DNA of 64,000 nt, taken from NCBI GenBank assembly GCA_000242235.1, contig JH590862.1:124001-188000 (forward strand), given 5' to 3'. The position numbers were made by a program, and so were the translations under genes. The DNA comes from Stomatobaculum longum. GTDB lineage: Bacteria; Bacillota; Clostridia; Lachnospirales; Lachnospiraceae. This document shows, in pieces, positions 8,121-16,581 of this stretch; position 1 is the stretch's first letter, and every line of letters starts with the position of its first letter. The notes beneath the pieces are model-generated. The model was not told where the DNA came from, made no database searches, and saw only the letters and a program-made list of their open reading frames with translations.

Positions 8121-11100
8121 AGATAACGCGAGCGGGATCTGAATTTCCGAGACCTGCCCCTTTGCAATGAGAAGTGCGATTTCAACGCGCGGCGGCTTTG
8201 GCCGGTAGCCGGATACCCGAAACACAGTCTGCTCATCGGGCGGTCCGAAGACCACTCCGGACTGTGCCTCTTTCAATAACTTGCTCACGCCGTCGTAACT
8301 GCTGAACCGGGGGCTCGCGGCTGTTGCAACAATCGCAATTCCGACCTCCATTGCCGCGCGGAGCAGATTCTCCCACCAGGCTGTCTTCGACTGGCAGAGG
8401 GTCGAAAAACGCTCGGCCCCGTCAATCCAGAGCGCGAGTTCCTTTTCCTGTCTGAAATACTCCCGCATGCGCAGGGTCTTCCCACTGTTTTCGTAGGAAG
8501 CCCTGCGCTGTTTGATTTCTTCCTCGAGACGGTCGCCGAGTGCTGCGAGACTCGCGGCATCGTCCGCGTAGTGCGCATCGCCCTCTTTTGCGAGCGGATA
8601 GAGATCGCCGCCGCAATCGATCACATAGCTCTGTCCCGCATAGGCCGCATGGAGCAACAGCAACAGATTGGTCTTTCCGCACTGCGCCCTTCCGAGAATC
8701 AGGTTGAGATTGCCGTAGAGGCAGAGGGTGCGCGGTGAAACCTCCGCTGTGTCAAGTCCCGCCGCATACGAAAACGGCTGCCGGACGGCCGCATAGCGCT
8801 CCCAAAGCAGATTCGGCGTCAGCACTTCCGGCATCACGGCGAGCGGCGTCGGCCGCCAGCCTCTCGTCTCGCGCGCGCAGGCTTCGCAGCGCGCCCGGAT
8901 TGCCGTGTCATAGTCCTTTTTCTCCGCCGCGCTCGCCCGGTAACATTGCAGGAAATGGATACCGTCTCGCTGTACCAGCGCCCGGCCTTTGATTTCGGGG
9001 AGTTTCAACGGACTCCGACCGACCGCCTCGGCCGCCTCGGAGGGATCCAGCAGGAAAAGCGCAATCTTATCCTTGATATGATTTAAGAGCGAATAGCGCA
9101 ACGCGCCGGGTCTGGTCGCCGTGAGCGCCATATAAATACCGACCGCCGCGCCGTCCCGCGCGAGCTGCATAAAAAAGGGTTCCAGTTCCGGCTCAAGCTC
9201 CTTGACCGCGTCGAAGTGATCCAGAAAGATGACAATCGCTGTCTCCTGTCCCGTCGCCTCGCTAAGTTTTCGCCGCTTTACCTCGGCCGTCAAAAGTGCC
9301 ATGAGCTTTTTTCGCTTTTCCGTCTCATCAAAGTTCAGATAATCCGCGACATGCGGCAAGCCCCGCACGAGCGACAGGGCGCCCGCGCCGAAATCCAGAA
9401 GATAGAAGTAAACGCTCGACGGCGGGTAGCGCTCCGCGAGCGCAATGGCAGCAGTCTGCAAGACCGTGCTCTTTCCCATTCCGCCCGCGCCGAAGACTGC
9501 GAAATTGCCGTCCCGCCGGAAGTCGTGCGTGCAGATCTCTGTGCGCTGCTCTTCCGGAATGTCCGCACAGCCGAGCGGAAACGCGAGACTTTCCGTCTCA
9601 TCCGCTGCGCCGCTCTCCGCCGCCGGCAGTTCCAGCATGGTCGGGAGCGGCGGCAGCCATAACTTTTCCGGCAGCTTCAGCGTTCCGGCAGCGGCAACTC
9701 GACAAATCTCCCGAAGCACCGCGCCGAGTTCGCTCAGCTCTTCGCGCTCCGCTGTCTCGCCGCGCCCTGCGCGGCACAGAAGTTCCCGCTGTCCGCGCGC
9801 CGTCCGCCGGTAAATCCGCCGGTCGGCAGCCTCGCCTGCGCGCCGGTAGGCAGCACCGCTGTAAGCCGACTGGAAGAGTTCGTAGAGCTCATTGTTGCCG
9901 ACCTGGAGATAAGCCCGGCCGGGCTTGGTGAGTTGCGCGGCGTCCCCGGTCTTTAGCATCTCCTTGCTGTCCGCCTCGGTCTGCACCTTGAGCGCTATCT
10001 TGCAACGCGCATTGCTCCAGATCTGCTCGTTGACCACACCCGAGGGCTTCTGCGTCGCAAGGATCAGATGAACGCCGAGGCTTCGCCCGACGCGGGCGGT
10101 CGAGATCAGTTCCGCCATAAACTCCGGCTGCTCAGCCTTTAATTCGGCGAACTCATCGGCAATCAGAAAGAGATGCGGCAGCGGTACCCCGGTTCGCCCC
10201 GCGCGGCAAGCCTCTCCGTAGTCGTCAATGTGATTGACGCCGAGTTCCCGGAAGAGCCGCTGTCTTCTCGCGAGTTCGCTCTTCACCGCGACCAGCGCGC
10301 GGTAGCTGTCGCTCCCGTCCAGATTTGTGATGGTGCCGAGCAGGTGCGGAAGCTCCGCAAAGAGATTTGCCATGCCGCCGCCCTTGTAGTCGATCAAGAG
10401 AAAGCCCACTTCCTCCGGCGAGAACTGCAGGGCGAGAGAGAGAATCAGGCTCTGTAAGAGCTCCGACTTGCCGGAGCCCGTGGTACCGGCGACCAGCGCA
10501 TGCGGACCGTGCGCGCTCTCATGGAGATCTAGGCAGACTGTCTCCGCTGCCGTGCGCACCCCGAGCGGCGCCGCGAGCCCGTCAGCCGCCCGGTTTTTCT
10601 TCCAGCGCGCCGCAATCCGCAGGTCCTCCGGACTCTGTGCGCTAAAGAGCTCGAGGAAACCGAGTTTATCCGGCAGTTCCTCGCTCGTATCCCGGCGATG
10701 AAACAGCCCCGCGAGACGGCGCGCCGCACGCTCGATAGCCGCGGCATCCGGAAGCTCGAGTCGCAAGCGCTCCGTCGCGATCAGACCGTTTCTGAGACAG
10801 AGCAAGCCTTCTCCGCCGCCCTCGACCGAGACTATGGTCTTTACACTCTCCGGCAGCTGTTCCCGCCGCTCGGCACAGTAAATCAGCGAAATGCCGAGTT
10901 CCGGCGAAGCTTCGCCTAAATAGGACAGGAGACTGTGCCCCGCGAGCAGGCTCGCATCCTCTGCGACCAGCAGATACTGCGGCAAAAAATATCCGCTTTT
11001 CTTTTCCTCCCCCGCCTTTCGTTTTCTCTCCTTGATTTGCTGCAAAAGACCGCCGAGCACGGTCTCGGCCTCCTGCGTGTAGGACAGAATGCCGCTACAC

Positions 11101-12302
11101 CGAAAATCCTTTCCCTCGAACTGCGGACACCAGGAAAAGGCGCTCCGCAGCGCGCTGTCCGCCGCTTTGCAGAGCAGAATAATCGAGAGATCCCGGTAAC
11201 TCTGAAAAAAGCAGAGCCGGAACAGATAATTCGATAGCACTGCGCGGCACAGTTCCGGCGCGCCGAGGATACCGAGCTGGGACTCCCTGAGATTCACAAA
11301 TACCGGCATATCCGGTAAAGTTTCAAATTCCCGCTTTAGGGCGAGCGCCTCGAGGCAGAGCGGATCCCGCTCCCGCCTGGTCTCCTGTTCCGAAAACCGT
11401 ATGGCATAGGGCGCCGCCTGCCGCTGCCGCCCGAGCACGAGGCACATGAAATCCGCATCCCGGGGACTGCGCTCATAAATTCGCGGCGCATAGCGCTCTG
11501 CCATCAAAAGCAGTTCCCGGGTCTCCGGCGCCGTCAGCCGGGCGGCCTGTATACTCTGTTCCCGAAGCGAAAAGAAACGCTTCTGCATGCGAAGCAAATA
11601 GGCCGCATAGCCCTCCGCTCTCTCCGCCATGCGCGCTTTGGCGGCCTTTTTCCCCTGCAATAGCGCGATGACGGCAAAGCAGACCGTGAGCAACACGGTG
11701 CCGCCGCTCAGCGCAAACATCGAGGCGCGCCCCAGCGCAAAGGCCGTGCCACCCATCACAAGCACTGTGCCGAGCGGCATCAGGAGGCGACGAAGCTGCT
11801 CGCCCCGCTGTACTTCCGGGAGGTTCTCGGGACGCAAAAGCTCAATGCTCTTTTGCATCGGCGGCGGCAGGCGCCGCGGCGATCGGTCATAGAGCGGAAA
11901 CTCGGGCGGGAGCTTCGGCTCGGCGAGGCAAGGCGGGAGCGAGCACAAAACGCCCTTGCCGCAGAGAAGTAAAGTATCGCCCCGGTAGCAGAGCAGCACA
12001 GTTCCGAAAAAGAGCTTGTCCCCCATCTCGAGCCGCACGCTCCCCGCCTCCAGCTTTCTGCCGTTCCGGTAGACCTCGCCGCGGTAAAGCGAAAATTCTC
12101 CTTCCGGGGAGAGCACGGCAAAGAGTTCTTTCTCCGGAAAGATCAGTCGGCAGGGCGCACTGTCCCCGAAGAAAACTTTCTCCCGCGGCAAATAGTAAGA
12201 CTGCTCGTCGGACAACACGGTGAGAAGAGACGCCCCTTCCTGTTGCAGCGGCGCCGGTGTCTCCAGAATCAACTCATTCCGCAGGTACAGATAGCGTTTC
12301 AT
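8112..12302 (-). CDS. essC: T7SSb membrane ATPase EssC (FtsK/SpoIIIE family)
   Basis: The motor ATPase of the type VIIb secretion system. The 1396-residue protein has an FHA-like N-terminal region (about 1-120), two membrane helices (about 173-216) and three FtsK/SpoIIIE ATPase domains. Walker A sequences are TTGSGKSE (about residue 608), AGGMGKST (about 941) and RAQCGKTN (about 1206). Walker B of the first domain is intact (LFLIADEFAEL); the second (IFLDHFD) and third (LWIDGAE) lack the catalytic Glu, so only domain 1 looks fully catalytic. Length and order match Staphylococcus/Bacillus EssC/YukB. It is the last gene of the T7SS cluster, overlapping essB by 29 bp. Confidence 0.95.
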   Translation of the reverse strand: MKRYLYLRNELILETPAPLQQEGASLLTVLSDEQSYYLPREKVFFGDSAPCRLIFPEKELFAVLSPEGEFSLYRGEVYRNGRKLEAGSVRLEMGDKLFFGTVLLCYRGDTLLLCGKGVLCSLPPCLAEPKLPPEFPLYDRSPRRLPPPMQKSIELLRPENLPEVQRGEQLRRLLMPLGTVLVMGGTAFALGRASMFALSGGTVLLTVCFAVIALLQGKKAAKARMAERAEGYAAYLLRMQKRFFSLREQSIQAARLTAPETRELLLMAERYAPRIYERSPRDADFMCLVLGRQRQAAPYAIRFSEQETRRERDPLCLEALALKREFETLPDMPVFVNLRESQLGILGAPELCRAVLSNYLFRLCFFQSYRDLSIILLCKAADSALRSAFSWCPQFEGKDFRCSGILSYTQEAETVLGGLLQQIKERKRKAGEEKKSGYFLPQYLLVAEDASLLAGHSLLSYLGEASPELGISLIYCAERREQLPESVKTIVSVEGGGEGLLCLRNGLIATERLRLELPDAAAIERAARRLAGLFHRRDTSEELPDKLGFLELFSAQSPEDLRIAARWKKNRAADGLAAPLGVRTAAETVCLDLHESAHGPHALVAGTTGSGKSELLQSLILSLALQFSPEEVGFLLIDYKGGGMANLFAELPHLLGTITNLDGSDSYRALVAVKSELARRQRLFRELGVNHIDDYGEACRAGRTGVPLPHLFLIADEFAELKAEQPEFMAELISTARVGRSLGVHLILATQKPSGVVNEQIWSNARCKIALKVQTEADSKEMLKTGDAAQLTKPGRAYLQVGNNELYELFQSAYSGAAYRRAGEAADRRIYRRTARGQRELLCRAGRGETAEREELSELGAVLREICRVAAAGTLKLPEKLWLPPLPTMLELPAAESGAADETESLAFPLGCADIPEEQRTEICTHDFRRDGNFAVFGAGGMGKSTVLQTAAIALAERYPPSSVYFYLLDFGAGALSLVRGLPHVADYLNFDETEKRKKLMALLTAEVKRRKLSEATGQETAIVIFLDHFDAVKELEPELEPFFMQLARDGAAVGIYMALTATRPGALRYSLLNHIKDKIALFLLDPSEAAEAVGRSPLKLPEIKGRALVQRDGIHFLQCYRASAAEKKDYDTAIRARCEACARETRGWRPTPLAVMPEVLTPNLLWERYAAVRQPFSYAAGLDTAEVSPRTLCLYGNLNLILGRAQCGKTNLLLLLHAAYAGQSYVIDCGGDLYPLAKEGDAHYADDAASLAALGDRLEEEIKQRRASYENSGKTLRMREYFRQEKELALWIDGAERFSTLCQSKTAWWENLLRAAMEVGIAIVATAASPRFSSYDGVSKLLKEAQSGVVFGPPDEQTVFRVSGYRPKPPRVEIALLIAKGQVSEIQIPLALSLL

Positions 12303-13404
12303 TCGTCTCCTCCTGTTCCGGCTGCATCTTTTTCCGGAGTGTCTCGATTTCCGCTTCGATGCGCCGTTCCTCTGCCTCTTTCTCCTGCCCGCTCTTTGTG
12401 CGGTCCCCGGCGAGCATGCTCTCTTCTTTTAACAACGCATAGAGCTGCATCTCCGAGTCGCCGCGCCGTTTTGCCGCATCGAGCGCCTCGGGAAAGCGGT
12501 TCTGTCCGATGTAAATCCAGAACCGCAGTGTCTCCTCATCGCTCTTTGGGTGCAGCCCCGCCAGAATATGCTCGCGCTGCTCGGGAGTAAGCCCCTCCGT
12601 AAAGATGCTCGCGCGCGCCAGCATATATCTGCCTTCCGCCGAGAGTTCTCCGGGCTTCACCCCGCGGAGCGCCTCTCCGACCGCGAGATAGTCCTCTCGG
12701 AGATAGGCCTCTGCCGCCGCAATCAATCGCTCCGCCTTCCGGAATCGAATGCGATACCAGTAAAAGAAACTGCCCGCGAGTGCCAGCAGGGAGATGCTCA
12801 GCAACGGAAGTGCAATGCGACTCAGAAGAAGACGCTGCCGCGAGACTTGCACCGTTTTCTCCCGGCGTCTTTTTTTCCGGCTCTCCCACTGCGCCGAAAA
12901 ATAAGCCGAGAGTTCCTTCGAATCGGTCTGCCGCGCGAGTCCCGAGAGCTGCTTTTCCGCCCGGAACAGCCGCTCGCCGCCAGCCAAAAAGTCCTCATAG
13001 GTATGGCGTTTCGAGAGCAGCGAGGCCGCCAGCGCCCGGTAAGCGCGAACGAAGTCTTCTTTCGTATCCTCTTCGGCCACCGCATCCCGCACCAGAATGC
13101 GCGGGCACAAATTCCGGTCAAAGACCAGATTGTCCGGAGACAGTGCAAAGTAATAGTGCGCACGAGCGGCTTCGAGCGCAGCACAGTTGGCGAGCAGGCG
13201 GAATTTCTCCTCTGTCTCCAGTGCCGCAGCCGCCGCAAAGTCCTGCCAGTCCTCGTCCGTCACAAAGCAAAAGAAAAATCCGTTTTCCGCCTCCTCTATC
13301 TCGCAGGGACAAAAGAGAGGATTGCTCACGGCGAGCAATCCTCTCTTTTCTCTCTCCGCGCGAGACTCTGCATTCCGGATAAAAATGCGTCTTGTCGCGT
13401 CCAT
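12274..13404 (-). CDS. essB: T7SSb membrane protein EssB (YukC)
   Basis: A core structural subunit of the type VIIb machine, 376 residues. The N-terminal half (1-185) resembles the cytoplasmic pseudokinase domain of EssB (FALSPDNLVFDRNLCPRILVRD). One membrane helix lies near residues 195-215 (IALPLLSISLLALAGSFFYWY), followed by a helical C-terminal part and a Glu/Arg-rich coiled coil. This layout is the EssB/YukC pattern. It sits between esaB and essC, as in known T7SSb loci. Confidence 0.9.
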   Translation of the reverse strand: MDATRRIFIRNAESRAEREKRGLLAVSNPLFCPCEIEEAENGFFFCFVTDEDWQDFAAAAALETEEKFRLLANCAALEAARAHYYFALSPDNLVFDRNLCPRILVRDAVAEEDTKEDFVRAYRALAASLLSKRHTYEDFLAGGERLFRAEKQLSGLARQTDSKELSAYFSAQWESRKKRRREKTVQVSRQRLLLSRIALPLLSISLLALAGSFFYWYRIRFRKAERLIAAAEAYLREDYLAVGEALRGVKPGELSAEGRYMLARASIFTEGLTPEQREHILAGLHPKSDEETLRFWIYIGQNRFPEALDAAKRRGDSEMQLYALLKEESMLAGDRTKSGQEKEAEERRIEAEIETLRKKMQPEQEETNETLSVPAE

Positions 13405-13413
13405 CTCTCCTCC

Positions 13414-13644
13414 TCAGATCAGTTCGAGTGCATCTCCGCTCGCAATGCGGGCTGTTGCAAAGGACTGCGCGGTGCAGAGGACTTCACGGCAGAGGCGCGA
13501 GCGCACATAGCAGCAGTCCGCCGCCTGTCGGCTGAAAATCCCCTTGGCCGCAAGACGCTCAAGCGTCTCCTGTATCATGAGACCGTCATCCAGAATCAGC
13601 GTCTCCTCCCGCGTCTCCTCCCGCACCGTAATCATAATCTCCAT
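13414..13644 (-). CDS. esaB: T7SSb ubiquitin-like protein EsaB (YukD)
   Basis: A small cytosolic protein of the YukD/EsaB ubiquitin-like family, which has a regulatory or accessory role in type VIIb secretion. The 76-residue sequence reads as a beta-grasp fold (ITVREETREETLILDDG, then a helix IQETLERLAAKG). I chose the ATG at 13644 because it leaves 8 bp after esaA and AAAGGG lies upstream; an in-frame ATG at 13689 would overlap esaA and add 15 residues. Identification rests on size, fold pattern and its position between esaA and essB. Confidence 0.82.
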   Translation of the reverse strand: MEIMITVREETREETLILDDGLMIQETLERLAAKGIFSRQAADCCYVRSRLCREVLCTAQSFATARIASGDALELI

Positions 13645-13652
13645 CGTGATTT

Positions 13653-15377
13653 TCAACCCTTTCGCCGCGCATAAAAGCTCATGCCGCAACCGGAAAGCAG
13701 TGAGAGAAGCGCTACCGTTACCTGCCAGGGTTGTAACCGTCCCGCTGTCTTTCCTGTGCGCTCCGGCGGTTTCGGCACTGTGTTCACTGTCACTGTCGGA
13801 ACATCTCCCGGCTTTTCTTCCCGCAGTGCAAGCGGTGCCGCCATCTTCTCATAACTCTCCTTATTCGGCAGACTGCCGTTTCGTGTATGCGGCAGCTTCT
13901 TCGAAAAACTTCCGAACAGGCGCTCGTTTTCCGTCGCGCCCGCGCCGAGTTTTTCCTGCAGGCCGCCGACCGCCGCCTTGACGCGCGACTCGCTGTCCTG
14001 TTCCGCCGTCGTAAACGCGCGATACAGCGCTTCGCTGTACTGCATGGCGCGCTGCTTGGCCTCGCGCTGTTCCCGATCTGCCTCGCGTATGCTGTTCTGT
14101 AGCTGCTCCCGCTCCTGCCGCACTGCCTCGCGCTGCGCACTACGGCGCGCTCTGCTGTCGGCCTCTGTCTGCTCGGCCGAGAAGATTGCGTTCGAAAATG
14201 TTTCGCTCTCCCGCCGTATTTCCGTGAGTGTCGTCTCCCGCCGCTGTCGCATGGCCGCAACCATATCGTTTGCGACAATTTGTTTCATCGTCTCCTCGGG
14301 GAAGGCTGTCTCCTGTGTGAGTTCACCCTCCAGCGCATGGAGCGCGTCGCGCGTCGCATCCGAAGCGCTCGCAAGCCGATTCCGCTCCTCGCGCCAGAAG
14401 CTCACATCCTCTCGAGACAGCGCCTCCGAGGGACTCGCCAGAAAAACAGCATTTGACGCAGAGGCCGTCCGCGAAAGGAAGTTCGTCGTATGCATCACAC
14501 CGGCATTGGAATTGCTCGCGAGCTTTTCCGTGAGCTGACCGCGACTCTCTTCGATCCGAGCGCGGTAGAGCGAAAGCTGCTCCTGTAATTTCTGCTCCCC
14601 CGCCTCGCCGATGGCCTCCAGCGCGACACCCTCTTCCGCAAGTTCTTCCATGCGCTTTTCGAGCTGTTCCCGCTCATCCAGCAGACGCGTCAGGAGGCGC
14701 GCCTCCTGCTCGCTCTCGGCGAGCAGCGCATCGTATGCGCGACGGGTGAGTTCGGCTTTTTGAAACGGCGCCGTTTCTTCCGGGCGCTCCGGCAGCTCTG
14801 CGTGTTGTATCCACTGCTCGCTTCCGAGCCCCTTGACATGCTTAAGCTCCTCCGCCTGATTTCGGAGCGCCGTCTGCACGGCATCCTGTGCCCCGTGAAA
14901 TTCACCGAGCACCGCGTGAAAGTAGAGGTAGACGATATTCTGATTCATCCGCTCGCCGAAACTGTCGAGACGCCGCTGCAACTCTGCCCGCTCGCTCTGC
15001 GGCAGCTCCGCGGAGAGGCGATACCGCACCGTCGCCTGCTCCGGATGGCGGGAGATGCTGTCAACCTTCTCGGAGAAGTCTCCGGGAATCACGAGATACG
15101 CCGCATAATAACCGCTCCGCACACCGCTCTCCGCCTCCGGCATGCTCACAGAGACAAAGTCGGTATCCGGAAACTCCATCGCATCGGCCGCATAGTAAAG
15201 ATGCTTTTCGCCGCGTCGTATGCCGTTATCCAGATTGACCACCGCAATCCGCCGGCTGTACTGTGCCGCACGGACAGGCGTCGGCGCTGCCCGGCTCTGT
15301 AACCCCGTATAGCCGCTGCCCATCGCAAATCCCGACAGAAAAAAAGCCACCATGGCCGCATACAGGCTTTTTTGCAT
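13653..15377 (-). CDS. esaA: T7SSb membrane protein EsaA (YueB family), short form
   Basis: A 574-residue membrane protein with a membrane helix at each end: residues 6-24 (AAMVAFFLSGFAMGSGY) and a C-terminal helix (VTVALLSLLSGCGMSFY). The segment after the first helix (IAVVNLDNGIRRGEKHLYY) matches the YhgE/Pip and EsaA N-terminal pattern. The middle is a long extracellular coiled coil rich in Glu, Arg and Gln. Staphylococcus EsaA is about 1000 residues with several C-terminal helices, so this is a reduced form. GGGAGGTGAG precedes the ATG at 15377; an in-frame ATG at 15431 would read through the terminator hairpin. Confidence 0.85.
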   Translation of the reverse strand: MQKSLYAAMVAFFLSGFAMGSGYTGLQSRAAPTPVRAAQYSRRIAVVNLDNGIRRGEKHLYYAADAMEFPDTDFVSVSMPEAESGVRSGYYAAYLVIPGDFSEKVDSISRHPEQATVRYRLSAELPQSERAELQRRLDSFGERMNQNIVYLYFHAVLGEFHGAQDAVQTALRNQAEELKHVKGLGSEQWIQHAELPERPEETAPFQKAELTRRAYDALLAESEQEARLLTRLLDEREQLEKRMEELAEEGVALEAIGEAGEQKLQEQLSLYRARIEESRGQLTEKLASNSNAGVMHTTNFLSRTASASNAVFLASPSEALSREDVSFWREERNRLASASDATRDALHALEGELTQETAFPEETMKQIVANDMVAAMRQRRETTLTEIRRESETFSNAIFSAEQTEADSRARRSAQREAVRQEREQLQNSIREADREQREAKQRAMQYSEALYRAFTTAEQDSESRVKAAVGGLQEKLGAGATENERLFGSFSKKLPHTRNGSLPNKESYEKMAAPLALREEKPGDVPTVTVNTVPKPPERTGKTAGRLQPWQVTVALLSLLSGCGMSFYARRKG

Positions 15378-15393
15378 AGGCTCACCTCCCTCG

Positions 15394-15422
15394 AAAAAGA
15401 GAGAGGGCGGCTGCCCTCTCTC
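15394..15422 (-). terminator. Intra-operon terminator between esxA and esaA
   Basis: A perfect 10-bp stem GAGAGAGGGC/GCCCTCTCTC (arms 15399-15408 and 15413-15422, 4-nt loop), followed on the minus strand by five T. It lies 15 bp after the esxA stop and directly before the esaA ribosome binding site. It should cut most transcripts after esxA, giving more EsxA than machine subunits. Confidence 0.85.
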
Positions 15423-15437
15423 CCGCCTCACAGTCTG

Positions 15438-15731
15438 TCAGGATGAAAATTTCCGTGCCATTTCGCTGTCCAGTCTCTCGGTCGCCTCTGCCACGCCGTC
15501 ACACTGTCTGGCAATGCTCTCGATGAGTTCGCCCATCTCGTTAAACGAAGGACGCAGCGACTCAAACTGTGCGGCGAACTGTCGGCTCGCCTCGCCTTCC
15601 CACTCATCCTGCAACGTCGTGATGAGATTGCTCATGGTCTGAATAACCTGTTCAAAGTTTCCTTTGGCTGTGCGAAACTCGGTTGCTCTGCCGTGCATGG
15701 TTTCCGGTGTGACGCGAATCTGACCTGCCAT
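15438..15731 (-). CDS. esxA: WXG100 family secreted protein EsxA
   Basis: A 97-residue helical-hairpin protein, a secreted substrate and component of type VII systems. The turn motif WEG (EWEGEASRQF) is near residue 44, and the C-terminal helix carries the usual alternating pattern (IESIARQCDGVAEATERLDSEM). The start is preceded by GAGAGGAG. A near-consensus promoter (15774-15802) and a terminator right after the gene suggest strong, uncoupled expression. There is a single WXG100 gene here; no LXG toxin gene is visible in the window. Confidence 0.95.
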   Translation of the reverse strand: MAGQIRVTPETMHGRATEFRTAKGNFEQVIQTMSNLITTLQDEWEGEASRQFAAQFESLRPSFNEMGELIESIARQCDGVAEATERLDSEMARKFSS

Positions 15732-15773
15732 TTGTTAACTCCTCTCATTGGTGCGGTTAGTGGTTACAGCACA

Positions 15774-15802
15774 ATACTACCAACTTTACAAACATAAGTC
15801 AA
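15774..15802 (-). promoter_or_regulatory. Strong sigma-A promoter of the esxA operon
   Basis: On the minus strand: -35 TTGACT (15802-15797), 17-bp spacer, -10 TAGTAT (15779-15774), giving a leader of about 36 nt before the esxA ATG. Confidence 0.85.
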
Positions 15803-15851
15803 GTCACTTCGTATATTTAATTTACTATATCCCTCGCTATATCAGTGCTTT

Positions 15852-16319
15852 TTAGCGGTTTTTATATTCATTTTGTAAGTTCTCTCTCGCAAATTCTTCT
15901 TTTTTCACGGCGCTCTGTCTATGGTGCCCGGCTCTATGTAGCTGCCGGAGGCCAAAGAAGAAGCAGAGGAGTGCAAATCCGGCGAGGGCGAACCCGGGGA
16001 ACCTGTTTTCTGCCTCTCCCCTTGCGGCTATCCGCACATAGCTGACCGTGCGCGGCGCAGCAAAAAGCCCCGCCGCTTCGCTCCTCTTTTGCAGCTCTGC
16101 CTGCCGGGATGATGCCGTCTCCGGCAAAAAGCAGAGTCCCTGCAACAGAGATTCCCGCTCTGCTGCCTTTGCGGCCTGTCTCGCTTCCCGCTGTTTGTCC
16201 GAAGCCTCGGTAAAGAGCGGGAGGTCCGGACAGCGATCGGTATACGCCTGCGCTGCCTCATAGTCCCGCTCCCGCAGATGCTGCGGATCCAGCTGCAATG
16301 CTTCCGGCTGCTCACCCAT
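15852..16319 (-). CDS. Small single-helix membrane protein next to the T7SS; EssA candidate
   Basis: A 155-residue protein of no recognised family. Residues 1-105 are hydrophilic and helical, with many Gln, Glu, Arg and Ala (KQREARQAAKAAERES). One membrane helix lies at about 108-124 (FALAGFALLCFFFGL), followed by a basic tail (HRAGHHRQSAVKK). Size, a single C-terminal helix and a basic tail recall Staphylococcus EssA (152 residues), which is otherwise missing here, but there is no N-terminal signal peptide as in EssA. GGAGAGGAG precedes the ATG. It lies upstream of esxA on the same strand but outside the esxA promoter. Confidence 0.72.
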   Translation of the reverse strand: MGEQPEALQLDPQHLRERDYEAAQAYTDRCPDLPLFTEASDKQREARQAAKAAERESLLQGLCFLPETASSRQAELQKRSEAAGLFAAPRTVSYVRIAARGEAENRFPGFALAGFALLCFFFGLRQLHRAGHHRQSAVKKEEFARENLQNEYKNR

Positions 16320-16370
16320 CCTTTGTTCTCCTCTCCGAATTTTGTGCGACCTCCGCGATGCTATAGTTAT

Positions 16371-16399
16371 ACTTTATTTTATTTTGTTATCATTTTCAA
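16371..16399 (-). promoter_or_regulatory. Possible promoter of the small membrane protein gene
   Basis: On the minus strand: TTGAAA (16399-16394), 17-bp spacer, TAAAGT (16376-16371), in an AT-rich stretch about 50 bp before the ATG. An alternative -10, TATAAC (16371-16366), has too long a spacer. Confidence 0.4.
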
Positions 16400-16437
16400 G
16401 TTATATATGTACTTTTAGTTCATGGTTTTTGCGCAAC

Positions 16438-16463
16438 AAAAAAGCGGCTCCGGCCGCTTTTTT
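16438..16463. terminator. Bidirectional intrinsic terminator
   Basis: The core AGCGGC/GCCGCT with A6 on one side and T6 on the other (loop 16449-16452) forms a symmetric terminator. On the minus strand it ends the sigma/anti-sigma operon. Confidence 0.85.
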
Positions 16464-16470
16464 GCAAATG

Positions 16471-16500
16471 AATAGAGCGCTCGGGGGAGAGCGCTCTATT
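16471..16500. other. Second hairpin, 12-bp perfect stem
   Basis: The arms AATAGAGCGCTC (16471-16482) and GAGCGCTCTATT (16489-16500) pair perfectly around a 6-nt loop, just upstream (minus strand) of the terminator at 16438-16463. It has no T-run of its own and may stabilise the 3' end of the anti-sigma transcript. Confidence 0.75.
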
Positions 16501-16581
16501 TCTCTTGGGGGTTGTGCTTCTCATTTGTTGCATGATACAACGATTGTCTTTCTTACTGGCATGTCCTCCTTTCTCTCGGAT

